A stretch of DNA of 19,818 nucleotides from Sphingobacteriia bacterium (GTDB taxonomy: Bacteria; Bacteroidota; Bacteroidia; Chitinophagales; Chitinophagaceae): contig REAV01000077.1 of NCBI GenBank assembly GCA_004294465.1, positions 1-19,818 of the forward strand, in the 5' to 3' direction. This document shows, in pieces, positions 1-6,936 of this stretch (position 1 is the stretch's first letter; each line of letters starts with the position of its first letter). The notes under the pieces are model-generated. The model was not told the DNA's origin. It did no database searches and worked only from the letters and a program-made list of their open reading frames with translations. Made by a program: the position numbers and the translations under genes.

Positions 1-1
1 T

Positions 2-421
2 ACCATCGATAAGGAAGAAGATATCTCCTATTTAAAAGCATTCATCATCGGAATTTTTCAATGCCTCGCCATGATCCCAGGTATGAGCAGGTCTGCTTCT
101 AGTATTATCGGTGGAATGCAACAAAAACTCACCAGAAACCTTGCAGCAGAATTTTCTTTTTTCTTAGCAGTTCCTACCATGGCTGCTGCAACAGGTTATA
201 AATTGCTAAAAGCCTTCAAAGAATATCCCCAAATGCTCACCACCAAAAGCAATTTAGTTTTATTGGGAATCGGCAATGTAGTGGCTTTTATTGTTGCTTT
301 GATTGCCATTCGTTTCTTTATATCTGTTTTACAAAAATATGGTTTCCGTTTTTTTGGATGGTATAGAGTAATTGTTGGATTGATTTTAATTACACTTATT
401 TATACTGGTTATTTAAAATAG
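2..421 (+). CDS. uppP: undecaprenyl-diphosphatase UppP (BacA), 3' part
   Basis: This is the C-terminal ~139 residues of the integral membrane phosphatase that recycles undecaprenyl diphosphate to the monophosphate carrier lipid for peptidoglycan and other cell-envelope polymers. The reading frame is open to the left edge, so the gene begins outside the window; the methionine at 71 is internal. The family's second conserved motif is visible as PGMSRSASSI (usual form PGxSRSGxTI), preceded by an IGxxQ-type stretch and followed by EFSFFLAVP, both typical of UppP. Three hydrophobic helices follow to the C-terminus, a normal end for the family. The small residues after SRS differ slightly from the common SGAT/STAT but the arginine and serines are present. 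The MFS gene starts 5 bases after the stop, suggesting co-transcription. Confidence 0.93.
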   Translation, partial: TIDKEEDISYLKAFIIGIFQCLAMIPGMSRSASSIIGGMQQKLTRNLAAEFSFFLAVPTMAAATGYKLLKAFKEYPQMLTTKSNLVLLGIGNVVAFIVALIAIRFFISVLQKYGFRFFGWYRVIVGLILITLIYTGYLK

Positions 422-426
422 ACCCC

Positions 427-1746
427 ATGAAAACAGCAAGCAAAAAAGTGATCAATGGCTGGGCTATGTACGATTGGGCAAACAGCTCTTATAATCTGGT
501 AATTACATCCACCATTTTCCCGGCTTATTATGAAGCGATTACGGGTGATGGAAATGAAAATACTTCCGTTGATACTGTTCAATTATTTGGAAGAGAATTT
601 GTGAATACCTCTTTGTATAACTATGCATTAGCCATCGCTTTTATTATTGTAGCAATCAGTTCTCCCATTCTTTCCTCTATTGCCGACTATCGGGGCAATA
701 AAAAGAAATTCTTGTTTTTCTTTTGTACAATTGGCAGCATTGCCTGTTCATCCATGTATTTTTTCACCAAAGATAATTTAGCATTTGGCTTAACCTGCTT
801 AATTATAGCCTGCATAGGATTTTGGAGCAGCCAGGTTTTTTACAATTCTTTCTTACCTGAAATTGCAGCCCCTGAAGATCAAGACAGAGTTAGTGCAAAA
901 GGTTATTCAATGGGCTATATTGGTAGCATGATTTTACAAATCATCTGCTTTGTTTTTGTATTGTCTCCAGATAGTTTTGGTATAACTGTGGGCAAAGCAT
1001 CACAAATTTCTTTTTTATTAGTAGGAATTTGGTGGTGGGGGTTTGCACAATTTTCTTTAAGTCGTTTACCTAAGAGCATTCCTATAGGAAATTCAAAAAC
1101 AGAAAATATATTTACAAAAGGATATAAAGAATTAAATAAAGTTTGGCATCAGGTAAAAGCTATGCCCGTTTTAAAAAGGTATTTATTGGCATTTTTCTTT
1201 TATAACATGGGGGTACAAACAGTCATGTTAGTAGCTACTTTATATGGCAAGAGCGAACTCAATATTCCAACAACCAACCTCATCATCGCCATATTAATCA
1301 TTCAATTTATTGCTATTCCGGGTGCATATACTATTGCCTTTTTATCCAAGAAAATTGGAAATTTCAATGCATTGATGGTAACTGTTTTTTTCTGGATTGT
1401 TCTTTGTGTTGTTGGTTACAATTTACCTAAAAATGGTGTTTATGAATTTTATGGCTTAGCAGTATTGGTTGGTTTTGTTATGGGTGGCATTCAATCTTTG
1501 AGCAGAAGCACATATGCCAAATTAATGCCCGAGACCAAAGACACTACTTCTTTTTTTAGTTTCTATGATGTTACTGAAAAGATTGCCATTGTTATTGGCA
1601 TGTTTAGCTTTGGTTATATCAATGAATTTACAGGCTCACAGAGAAACTCTGTTTTGGCATTGGTAGTATTTTTTGTACTTGGGTTATTTATTTTGTACAG
1701 TGCGGCAATTACTCAAAAACGTCAAAAAAACAATGCAATTATTTAG
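427..1746 (+). CDS. MFS transporter, UMF1/Atg22-like family
   Basis: A 439-residue polytopic inner-membrane protein of the major facilitator superfamily. The N-terminal WAMYDWANSSY motif (residues 12-22) and the later block GGIQSLSRSTYAKLMPE followed by FFSFYDVTEK are hallmarks of the UMF1 (Atg22-like) group. About twelve hydrophobic segments are distributed over the length. The extracytoplasmic loop after the first helix (about residues 35-60) is longer than average. The substrate is not known for bacterial UMF1 members; yeast Atg22 is linked to vacuolar amino-acid efflux, so a small-solute exporter is only an inference. The gene lies 5 bases after uppP and overlaps the following hydrolase gene by 14 bases, so the three are probably one transcript. 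Confidence 0.9.
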   Translation: MKTASKKVINGWAMYDWANSSYNLVITSTIFPAYYEAITGDGNENTSVDTVQLFGREFVNTSLYNYALAIAFIIVAISSPILSSIADYRGNKKKFLFFFCTIGSIACSSMYFFTKDNLAFGLTCLIIACIGFWSSQVFYNSFLPEIAAPEDQDRVSAKGYSMGYIGSMILQIICFVFVLSPDSFGITVGKASQISFLLVGIWWWGFAQFSLSRLPKSIPIGNSKTENIFTKGYKELNKVWHQVKAMPVLKRYLLAFFFYNMGVQTVMLVATLYGKSELNIPTTNLIIAILIIQFIAIPGAYTIAFLSKKIGNFNALMVTVFFWIVLCVVGYNLPKNGVYEFYGLAVLVGFVMGGIQSLSRSTYAKLMPETKDTTSFFSFYDVTEKIAIVIGMFSFGYINEFTGSQRNSVLALVVFFVLGLFILYSAAITQKRQKNNAII

Positions 1747-2602
1747 TATTAATACAGGCTATTTTAAATTAGATGGGGGCGCCATGTTTGGTGTAGTCCC
1801 TAAAAGCATGTGGAATAAATTAAACCCTGCTGACGAAAATAATTTATGCAATTGGGCATTGAGAAGTTTATTGATAAAAACTGATGATCAACTGATATTA
1901 GTAGATACTGGAATGGGCAATAAACAGGACGCCAAGTTTTTCAGTCATTATTATCTCAATGGAAATGATAGCTTAGAAAGTTCATTGGCTCAGCATGGAT
2001 TTTCCAACAGTGATATTACCGATGTGTTTCATACTCATTTGCATTTTGATCATTGTGGAGGAACAATCGTAAAAGAAAACGATCAATTGATTGCAGCATT
2101 TCCGAATGCCCAGTTTTGGAGTAATGCAAAACATTGGGATTGGGCTGTTAATCCCAACGAAAGAGAAAAAGCTTCTTTTCTAAAAGAAAATATTCTCCCT
2201 ATTCAAGAAACAGGTAAACTACAATTTGTTCCAACTCCTCTTTCAGATTTTGATTCAAATAATTTATTGGGCTCGAGCGATTTCATCAAAGACATTTCTA
2301 TTCGATTTGTAAATGGACATACCAATTCAATGATGCTCCCTCAAATCAATTATAAAGGAAGAACCATTGTTTATATGGCCGATCTTCTTCCTTCAACCGC
2401 ACATATTCCTTTGCCTTATATCATGGGCTATGACATGTTCCCTTACACTACTTTACAAGAAAAAAAATCATTCCTGAAAGAAGCTGCCGAAAACAATTAC
2501 GTATTATTTTTTGAGCATGATCCTATTAATGAATGTTGTACTGTTCAGGAAACTGAAAAAGGGATTCGTGTAAAAGAAATATTTACATTAGATAGTTTAT
2601 AA
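1733..2602 (+). CDS. metallo-beta-lactamase-fold hydrolase
   Basis: A 289-residue cytoplasmic-type MBL-fold enzyme without a signal peptide. The zinc motif HxHxDH is seen as H102-L-H104-F-D106-H107, preceded by the usual strand LVDTGMG (residues 57-63). Further ligand candidates are the His in NGHTNSMM, the Asp in YMADLLPS, and the His in FFEHDP near the C-terminus. This spacing resembles the AHL-lactonase/glyoxalase-II-like group that hydrolyses lactones or thioesters, but the substrate cannot be read from sequence. I chose the ATG at 1733, which gives the family N-terminus (MQLFSINTGYF); a TTG at 1673 would add 20 residues encoded inside the MFS gene. The overlap with the MFS gene suggests translational coupling. 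Its stop abuts the stop of the convergent gene with no spacer. Confidence 0.88.
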   Translation: MQLFSINTGYFKLDGGAMFGVVPKSMWNKLNPADENNLCNWALRSLLIKTDDQLILVDTGMGNKQDAKFFSHYYLNGNDSLESSLAQHGFSNSDITDVFHTHLHFDHCGGTIVKENDQLIAAFPNAQFWSNAKHWDWAVNPNEREKASFLKENILPIQETGKLQFVPTPLSDFDSNNLLGSSDFIKDISIRFVNGHTNSMMLPQINYKGRTIVYMADLLPSTAHIPLPYIMGYDMFPYTTLQEKKSFLKEAAENNYVLFFEHDPINECCTVQETEKGIRVKEIFTLDSL

Positions 2603-3397
2603 CTATCGTTGGGACATTAAGGATACTAGCGGATGTCTTAAATTTTTGTATCCCATCATATCCACTTTTACAGAACCTACCGAAATAGGACTTTCAATGC
2701 GCACAGGAATATGGTTGGCATCATCGGTAACCCATACAGTCATTTTTTCGCCTCCAGAAAAAATAGTGCCTTTTACCAATAAGGGACTAAACTTTATGGC
2801 TTTAAATGTTCCATACTTGGTTTTAATTTGTTCTTTACCCAAGTATTTGATGTACAAACTATACACTTCATTATCAAGAAACATGGAGAATGGAATTTTT
2901 TCATCGGGATTGTATTTGCTATAATCGATGTTTCTTGCATAATAGATTGCACTCAAAACGTCTTGCACACATGCAGGAATTTTTACAACACCCTTACTTG
3001 ATGTAGCGGTATTCTGATCCTTATTAAATGTAATGTTCTCATTGATCTTATATCCGCCTTCATCAACATTTCTGATAAATTTTAACGGCTGTAATGTATT
3101 GGTATCTATATAAGATTCATACTGGTCTCTTACTTTAAAAATCCAATCGTATCTGCTATTAGAAGTTCCAGATCCAATTACATGGTATACCGGTTTATTA
3201 TTGAGTTTTTCTGCATTCACAGAAAAAGTAGCTGCTCCGGCATTTATATAAATGCCAATAACTGAATAATAAATAGTGTAACTAATAGATTCTCCTTGTT
3301 GAAATGCATTGTTTCGTAATCCACAAAAATCATCTCCTGCAGAAATCGATTTTGTAGTTAACAAAACAATCAATAAAAAAATGAGTCGTTTTATCAA
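2603..3397 (-). CDS. DUF3108 domain-containing secreted protein
   Basis: A 264-residue protein with a clear signal peptide (basic MIKR, hydrophobic core about residues 5-15, likely cleavage after SISA at 20) and a beta-rich body typical of DUF3108, a LolA/LolB-like fold found in Bacteroidota and Proteobacteria. Features supporting the family are the GESISYTIYYSVIGIYINAG opening strands, the DQYESYIDTNTLQPLKFIR block, and the late VWVTDDANHIPVRIES strand pair. Function is unknown; a periplasmic or envelope role is inferred. The start is TTG at 3395-3397: no ATG lies upstream of the signal peptide and the TTG overlaps the TGA of the flippase-like gene (TTGA), a coupling arrangement. It is the second gene of a two-gene unit. 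Confidence 0.85.
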   Translation of the reverse strand: MIKRLIFLLIVLLTTKSISAGDDFCGLRNNAFQQGESISYTIYYSVIGIYINAGAATFSVNAEKLNNKPVYHVIGSGTSNSRYDWIFKVRDQYESYIDTNTLQPLKFIRNVDEGGYKINENITFNKDQNTATSSKGVVKIPACVQDVLSAIYYARNIDYSKYNPDEKIPFSMFLDNEVYSLYIKYLGKEQIKTKYGTFKAIKFSPLLVKGTIFSGGEKMTVWVTDDANHIPVRIESPISVGSVKVDMMGYKNLRHPLVSLMSQR

Positions 3398-4392
3398 TTT
3401 GAACTATTTTTTCTGAATAATCTTAATCCCAAGATAAATAAAGTACCACCAATTGCTGGTAAGATTAAGTTAATTAACCAAATTCCTCCTGCAGTTGCTA
3501 TAATTCCTATTGAATTAGAACTAACCAATCCAAATAACAATAAGCTTACTTTCCCTCTAACCCCCATTTCCGCTAAAGCAATGGTTGGAACGATGGCCAA
3601 AACTAAAAAAAGTACGCCTACTAAAGCAAAGGCATCCAGCCAAAAAACAGACACATTAAATACATCCAACAATAAAGTATATTGAACCAAAAAAACAAAA
3701 TACCTTCCAAATGAAAGAGATAGAATATGTATCAATTCTCTCCAATGAAAATCTTCCAATTTTTCTATAAAAAAACGATACTTAGAAATCAGTGGAATTC
3801 TCTCCAATAATTCAATCAATCCTGATAATCTAAAATAGGCCAAAGTAAAAAGAATGATTCCCGCTGTAATCACATAGATCAATCCAACCAACCAAAATTC
3901 CGATAACCCATTTAACTGGTTGGTATGATTCAAAATAAAAACCTTCATATAGAACAAAGCACCTACTCCCATTGTGAATGTGGCAATAATTTGTGCCATG
4001 CTTCCAACAAAAGAAAGCACTATCCCTCTTAATCTATTTCCTTCCTTTAAAAATGCTGATCTACCAGCAGATTCTCCAATTCGGTTGATGGTATTAAAGC
4101 CTAATGCCTGCCCGGCTAAAATTTGCCGGAATGCATTTAAGAAACTAATTGATTCAATCCCCTTTATTTGCAATTGCCATTTCCTTGCTTCAATGCCCCA
4201 ATTCACAAACATTAATGCAATGGCAGTAATGAGCTTCCAACGATGTTCTTCTTGAAAGGCTTTCAGAATTAAGTCCCAGGATTGTTGAACATCTACTTGG
4301 TGATTTACTTGCTGGTATATAGAATAGGAAAGCCAGATAAAAAGCAATGGGCCAACTATATAATTGAGAATATTTTTGAGCTTTTTGTTCAA
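3394..4392 (-). CDS. flippase-like membrane protein (LPG_synthase_TM family)
   Basis: A 332-residue polytopic membrane protein of the lysylphosphatidylglycerol-synthase transmembrane family (YbhN/UPF0104-like), which lacks the soluble catalytic domain of MprF. Visible family landmarks are NWGIEARKWQ (about residue 64), FNTINRIGESAGR in the conserved central region, and AEMGVRGKVS near the C-terminus. About eight hydrophobic helices are present. Members are thought to move lipids or lipid-linked molecules across the inner membrane, but the substrate here is unknown. The only sensible start is TTG at 4390-4392: an in-frame stop lies 9 bases further upstream and no ATG precedes the first helix. 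A TAnnTTTG-type element lies just upstream (4407-4414). It is divergent from ruvC and coupled to the DUF3108 gene. Confidence 0.85.
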   Translation of the reverse strand: MNKKLKNILNYIVGPLLFIWLSYSIYQQVNHQVDVQQSWDLILKAFQEEHRWKLITAIALMFVNWGIEARKWQLQIKGIESISFLNAFRQILAGQALGFNTINRIGESAGRSAFLKEGNRLRGIVLSFVGSMAQIIATFTMGVGALFYMKVFILNHTNQLNGLSEFWLVGLIYVITAGIILFTLAYFRLSGLIELLERIPLISKYRFFIEKLEDFHWRELIHILSLSFGRYFVFLVQYTLLLDVFNVSVFWLDAFALVGVLFLVLAIVPTIALAEMGVRGKVSLLLFGLVSSNSIGIIATAGGIWLINLILPAIGGTLFILGLRLFRKNSSN

Positions 4393-4406
4393 GCAAATGA
4401 TTTACA

Positions 4407-4414
4407 CAAAGATA
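4407..4414 (-). promoter_or_regulatory. candidate -7 promoter element (TATCTTTG) for the flippase/DUF3108 unit
   Basis: On the minus strand the octamer TATCTTTG matches the Bacteroidota -7 consensus TAnnTTTG exactly and lies 14 bases before the TTG start at 4392, in the short divergent gap with ruvC. A clean TTTG/TTG -33 box at the right spacing was not found, so this is a partial match. If real, the leader would be under about 10 nucleotides. Confidence 0.4.
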
Positions 4415-4462
4415 AGGCACAAGATGTAGTGAGTTGGAAAACGATTCGTATTTTCACGAATA

Positions 4463-5023
4463 ATGAAATACGATACGATTATTCTGGGAGTTGACCCAGG
4501 AACTCAAATAATGGGCTACGCTTTATTGGGCATTCAAAAAGGCAAACCCAATTTATTGTTGATGGATGTGCTGAAATTGACCAAAGAAAAAGACATTTAT
4601 GCCCGCCTAGAAATGATTCATACCAAAATAACTGAACTCATTAAAGAATATCAACCCAATTCCTTTGCCATTGAAGCCCCTTTTTTTGGGAAAAACATAC
4701 AGAGTATGTTAAAGCTTGGTAGAGCGCAGGGAGTGGCCATAGCGGCAGCAATGCAAGCTCAATTATTGGTTACTGAATATGCTCCAAAAAAAGTAAAACA
4801 ATCTATTACTGGCAATGGAAATGCCGACAAAGACCAGGTATGGAAAATGTTGAAGCATATTCTGCAAATAGAGGAACAGCCAAAACACTATGATGCAACC
4901 GATGCATTATCTGTAGCACTTTGTCATTTTTATCAAAACAATTCGGTGATCAATAAAACCGGTAAACCATTAAAAGGCTGGGGAGATTTTTTAGCAAAAA
5001 ATCCAGAAAGATTGAAACGTTAG
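4463..5023 (+). CDS. ruvC: Holliday junction endodeoxyribonuclease RuvC
   Basis: A 186-residue RuvC (EC 3.1.21.10), the dimeric nuclease that cuts Holliday junctions together with RuvAB during recombinational repair. The RNase-H-like acidic residues are all present: D11 in GVDPG, E71 in AIEAPFFGKN, and D144/D147 in YDATDALSVAL. GRAQGVAIAAA and the basic PKKVKQSITGNGNADK segment (DNA contact region) are also typical. Length is slightly above the E. coli protein because of a short C-terminal extension ending in GWGDFLAKNPERLKR. The ATG at 4463 gives the normal N-terminus. It is a single gene, divergent from the flippase-like gene and convergent with the HIT gene, with only 16 bases between stop codons; ruvA and ruvB are not in the window. 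Confidence 0.96.
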   Translation: MKYDTIILGVDPGTQIMGYALLGIQKGKPNLLLMDVLKLTKEKDIYARLEMIHTKITELIKEYQPNSFAIEAPFFGKNIQSMLKLGRAQGVAIAAAMQAQLLVTEYAPKKVKQSITGNGNADKDQVWKMLKHILQIEEQPKHYDATDALSVALCHFYQNNSVINKTGKPLKGWGDFLAKNPERLKR

Positions 5024-5039
5024 AAAGCAAGTGCATAGA

Positions 5040-5432
5040 CTATTGCAAATGTTCCAATATTGCCATTTGCACTTCTTTAAGTTCGTCAGGAGATAATTGC
5101 AATTTAGGGCGATTGAAATTTAAATCATCCGCACTGTTAATGGGAACCAGATGTAAGTGTGCATGTGGCACTTCTAATCCCACAACGCTTAATCCGCAAC
5201 GATTACAAGGGAAAGCTTTTTCAATGGCTTTTGCAATTGGTTGTGCAAATACCAGAATTTCTGAAAGATATTCTGAAGTCAAATCAAAAAAACAATCCGT
5301 CTCCACTTTAGGTACTACCAATACATGTCCTTTTACCAAAGGAAATATATCTAGAAATGCAAAAAAATGATCATTCTCTAAAATGATATAAGATGGAAAT
5401 TCCCGAGCAATTAATTTAGAGAAAATAGTCAT
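5040..5432 (-). CDS. HIT-family nucleotide hydrolase/transferase
   Basis: A 130-residue histidine-triad protein. The triad is H90-A-H92-L-H94 followed by LVP (motif HxHxHxx); the middle histidine is the nucleophile in the family. The N-terminal block TIFSKLIAREFPSYIILEND and the KGHVLVVPK strand (residues 34-42) are characteristic of the HinT/HIT group, which hydrolyses nucleoside 5'-phosphoramidates and related nucleotidyl compounds. The ATG at 5430-5432 gives the canonical N-terminus; an upstream TTG at 5465 would add 11 residues overlapping the greA 3' end and is less likely. The gene follows greA by 13 bases and is probably read from the greA transcript. Exact substrate is unknown. Confidence 0.92.
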   Translation of the reverse strand: MTIFSKLIAREFPSYIILENDHFFAFLDIFPLVKGHVLVVPKVETDCFFDLTSEYLSEILVFAQPIAKAIEKAFPCNRCGLSVVGLEVPHAHLHLVPINSADDLNFNRPKLQLSPDELKEVQMAILEHLQ

Positions 5433-5445
5433 TTGAGCAAATGAA

Positions 5446-5919
5446 TTAAATGGTGATTTTTTCAATTTTAAATTTCATCATTCCATTTGGTGCACTTATT
5501 TCAGCCACATCTCCAATAACCTTGCCCATTAAACCCTTTCCTATTGGGGATGCTGCAGATATTTTTCCCAACTTCAAATCGGCTTCTTTTTCTCCAACCA
5601 ATTGGTATGTTACTGTTTTCTTAGTAGCCATATTGGTAATTGTAACTTTAGTTAGAATAGTTACTTTGCTGGTATCGATAGTAGTTGTATCTACAATTTT
5701 CGCATTGGCAATCATCCCTTCCAATTGCTTGATTTTCGCCTCCAACATGCCTTGAGCTTCTTTTGCTGAATCGTATTCTGCATTTTCTTTTAAATCGCCT
5801 TTCTCTCTTGCTTCAGCTATAGCCCTCGAAGCCGCAGGACGATCCACCGATTTCATTTGATGTAATTCCTCCCTCATTTTATCAAAGGTCTCCTTCGTTA
5901 CATACATATTCTCACTCAT
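5446..5919 (-). CDS. greA: transcription elongation factor GreA
   Basis: A 157-residue GreA/GreB-family factor that enters the RNA polymerase secondary channel and stimulates cleavage of backtracked transcripts. The N-terminal coiled coil (about residues 1-78) carries the tip motif AREKGDLKENAEY, with the metal-coordinating acids D42 and E45. The C-terminal FKBP-like domain (about 80-157) contains the conserved SPIGKGLMGK loop. The ATG at 5919 is the only reasonable start. It is first in a probable two-gene unit with the HIT gene. The leader is unusual: a TAnnTTTG element at 5985-5992 is followed at once by a hairpin and T9 run (5940-5976), placing an intrinsic-terminator-like structure between promoter and start codon. 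Confidence 0.96.
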   Translation of the reverse strand: MSENMYVTKETFDKMREELHQMKSVDRPAASRAIAEAREKGDLKENAEYDSAKEAQGMLEAKIKQLEGMIANAKIVDTTTIDTSKVTILTKVTITNMATKKTVTYQLVGEKEADLKLGKISAASPIGKGLMGKVIGDVAEISAPNGMMKFKIEKITI

Positions 5920-5939
5920 ACAATGGCTTTAAGATTGGT

Positions 5940-5976
5940 AAAAAAAAATACAACGCCACATTTTATTGCGGCGTTG
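5940..5976 (-). terminator. terminator-like hairpin plus T9 in the greA leader
   Basis: Read on the minus strand, the arms 5976-5967 and 5960-5951 form a 10-bp stem with one mismatched position (core CAACGCC/GGCGTTG), a 6-base AT loop, then TA and nine T residues (5948-5940). This is the geometry of an intrinsic terminator. It lies 20 bases upstream of the greA ATG and downstream of the greA -7 candidate. The neighbour on the far side is divergent, so no upstream minus-strand gene is available to be terminated. An attenuator role in the greA leader is the best inference. Confidence 0.6.
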
Positions 5977-5984
5977 CATGTATA

Positions 5985-5992
5985 CAAATATA
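5985..5992 (-). promoter_or_regulatory. candidate -7 promoter element (TATATTTG) of greA
   Basis: TATATTTG on the minus strand is an exact match to the Bacteroidota TAnnTTTG element, 65 bases upstream of the greA ATG. A TTG box at the -33 spacing is not evident. With this element the transcript would begin around 5978, so the hairpin described at 5940-5976 would be the first thing transcribed. Confidence 0.5.
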
Positions 5993-6037
5993 AAAAAATC
6001 TTTCCGTATAGCATTATTTATTGGGTGAGAATAAAAA

Positions 6038-6068
6038 TTTGGTTGGAAATAAAAAGAATCTATATTTG
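6038..6068 (+). promoter_or_regulatory. Bacteroidota-type promoter of the YtrA-like ABC operon
   Basis: TTTG at 6038-6041, a 19-base spacer and TATATTTG at 6061-6068 match the Bacteroidota primary-sigma promoter (TTTG, N19-21, TAnnTTTG) at both boxes. Transcription would begin near 6073-6076, inside the palindrome at 6070-6093 and about 25 bases before the ATG at 6098. Confidence 0.75.
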
Positions 6069-6069
6069 C

Positions 6070-6093
6070 AGTGTACTACTACACTAATACACT
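6070..6093. promoter_or_regulatory. palindromic operator, probable YtrA/GntR binding site
   Basis: The arms AGTGTACTA (6070-6078) and TAATACACT (6085-6093) are mirror images apart from one position, with a 6-base spacer that itself lets AGTGTA pair with an inner TACACT (6080-6085... 6075). The site covers the predicted transcription start and ends 4 bases before the first start codon of an operon that encodes its own GntR/YtrA-type protein. GntR-family operators are typically such dyads and YtrA-type regulators usually repress their own ABC operon, so autorepression is inferred. Confidence 0.6.
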
Positions 6094-6097
6094 ATTT

Positions 6098-6934
6098 ATG
6101 ATTCAATTTTCGGACATCTACTTTGGTTATTCAAATGCCAAACCCCTTTATTCAGGGCTTAACTTGAGCTTGAAAGCAGGAAGTATTTATGGTTTACTGG
6201 GGAAAAACGGAGCCGGTAAATCAACCCTTCTTAAAATAATGGCCGGTTTGGTTTATCCTCAAAAAGGGCAAATAGAGGTATTAGGGGCCAATCCAATTAA
6301 AAGGCAACCCTCCTTTTTAGAGCAGGTATTTTTTATTCCAGAGGAAATAGATACTCCCAATATTCAAGTGCTCGATTTTGCTAAAGAACACCTACCCTTT
6401 TACCCAAAGTTCAATTTTTCACAGTTTAAAAACCATTTGGCAGAACTAGAAGTGCCATTAACAAATTTAAAAGCAATGAGTTTCGGGCAAAAGAAAAAAG
6501 TATGGATAGCATTGGGGCTTGCGGCAAATACAGCGCTATTAATTCTAGACGAACCAACCAATGGATTAGACATACCTTCTAAAAGAAAATTGCGAAAAAT
6601 AATGGCTGCCAATATTCATGATGACAGATGCATAGTCATAAGTACCCACCAAGTTAGAGATTTAGACAGTTTAATTGATCGAATACTTTTGGTAGATGAG
6701 GGTGAAGTAATTGCCAATGCTGGCACCGATGAAATTACTGAGAAATTAGTGTTTAAGCAAGTAGGTAATCAGGAATATTTAGAAGAGCCTCTATATGCCG
6801 AAAATAATTTGATGGGTCAATTGGTAGTAATGAAAAGAAGTGAAGAAGAGCCTGCAACAAGAATGGATATTGAGCTATTTTTTAATGCTGGCATAGCAAA
6901 CAAAAAAGCATTTAACAAACTATTTAATCACTAA
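6098..6934 (+). CDS. ABC transporter ATP-binding protein (YtrB-like)
   Basis: A 278-residue ABC ATPase that powers the membrane protein encoded just downstream. Walker A is GKNGAGKST (residues 35-43), Walker B LLILDEPTNGLD (147-158) with catalytic E152, and the H-loop histidine is H184 in ISTHQ. The signature region reads MSFGQKKKV (127-135) rather than LSGGQ, a divergence that retains the serine and Gly-Gln; the Q-loop position appears as IPEE, without glutamine. The ATG at 6098 was chosen because a GTG at 6071 would sit at or before the predicted transcription start. The gene is the first of four: permease 2 bases on, then a GntR regulator and a beta-rich protein. The substrate is unknown; YtrB relatives respond to cell-wall-active compounds in Firmicutes. 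Confidence 0.9.
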   Translation: MIQFSDIYFGYSNAKPLYSGLNLSLKAGSIYGLLGKNGAGKSTLLKIMAGLVYPQKGQIEVLGANPIKRQPSFLEQVFFIPEEIDTPNIQVLDFAKEHLPFYPKFNFSQFKNHLAELEVPLTNLKAMSFGQKKKVWIALGLAANTALLILDEPTNGLDIPSKRKLRKIMAANIHDDRCIVISTHQVRDLDSLIDRILLVDEGEVIANAGTDEITEKLVFKQVGNQEYLEEPLYAENNLMGQLVVMKRSEEEPATRMDIELFFNAGIANKKAFNKLFNH

Positions 6935-6936
6935 TC

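Noticed and set aside
1673..1732. Longer start (TTG at 1673) for the MBL-fold hydrolase
   Set aside because: The extra 20 residues are encoded inside the MFS gene and do not look like MBL-family sequence; the ATG at 1733 gives the expected N-terminus.
2646..2924. Open frame opposite the DUF3108 gene
   Set aside because: It lies wholly antisense to a gene with a signal peptide and family motifs, and has no recognisable domain.
5433..5465. Longer start (TTG at 5465) for the HIT protein
   Set aside because: The extra 11 residues overlap the end of greA, while the ATG at 5432 gives the canonical TIFSKLI-type N-terminus.
6071..6097. GTG start at 6071 for the YtrB-like ATPase
   Set aside because: It falls in the operator and at the predicted transcription start; the added tyrosine-rich residues are not ABC-like.
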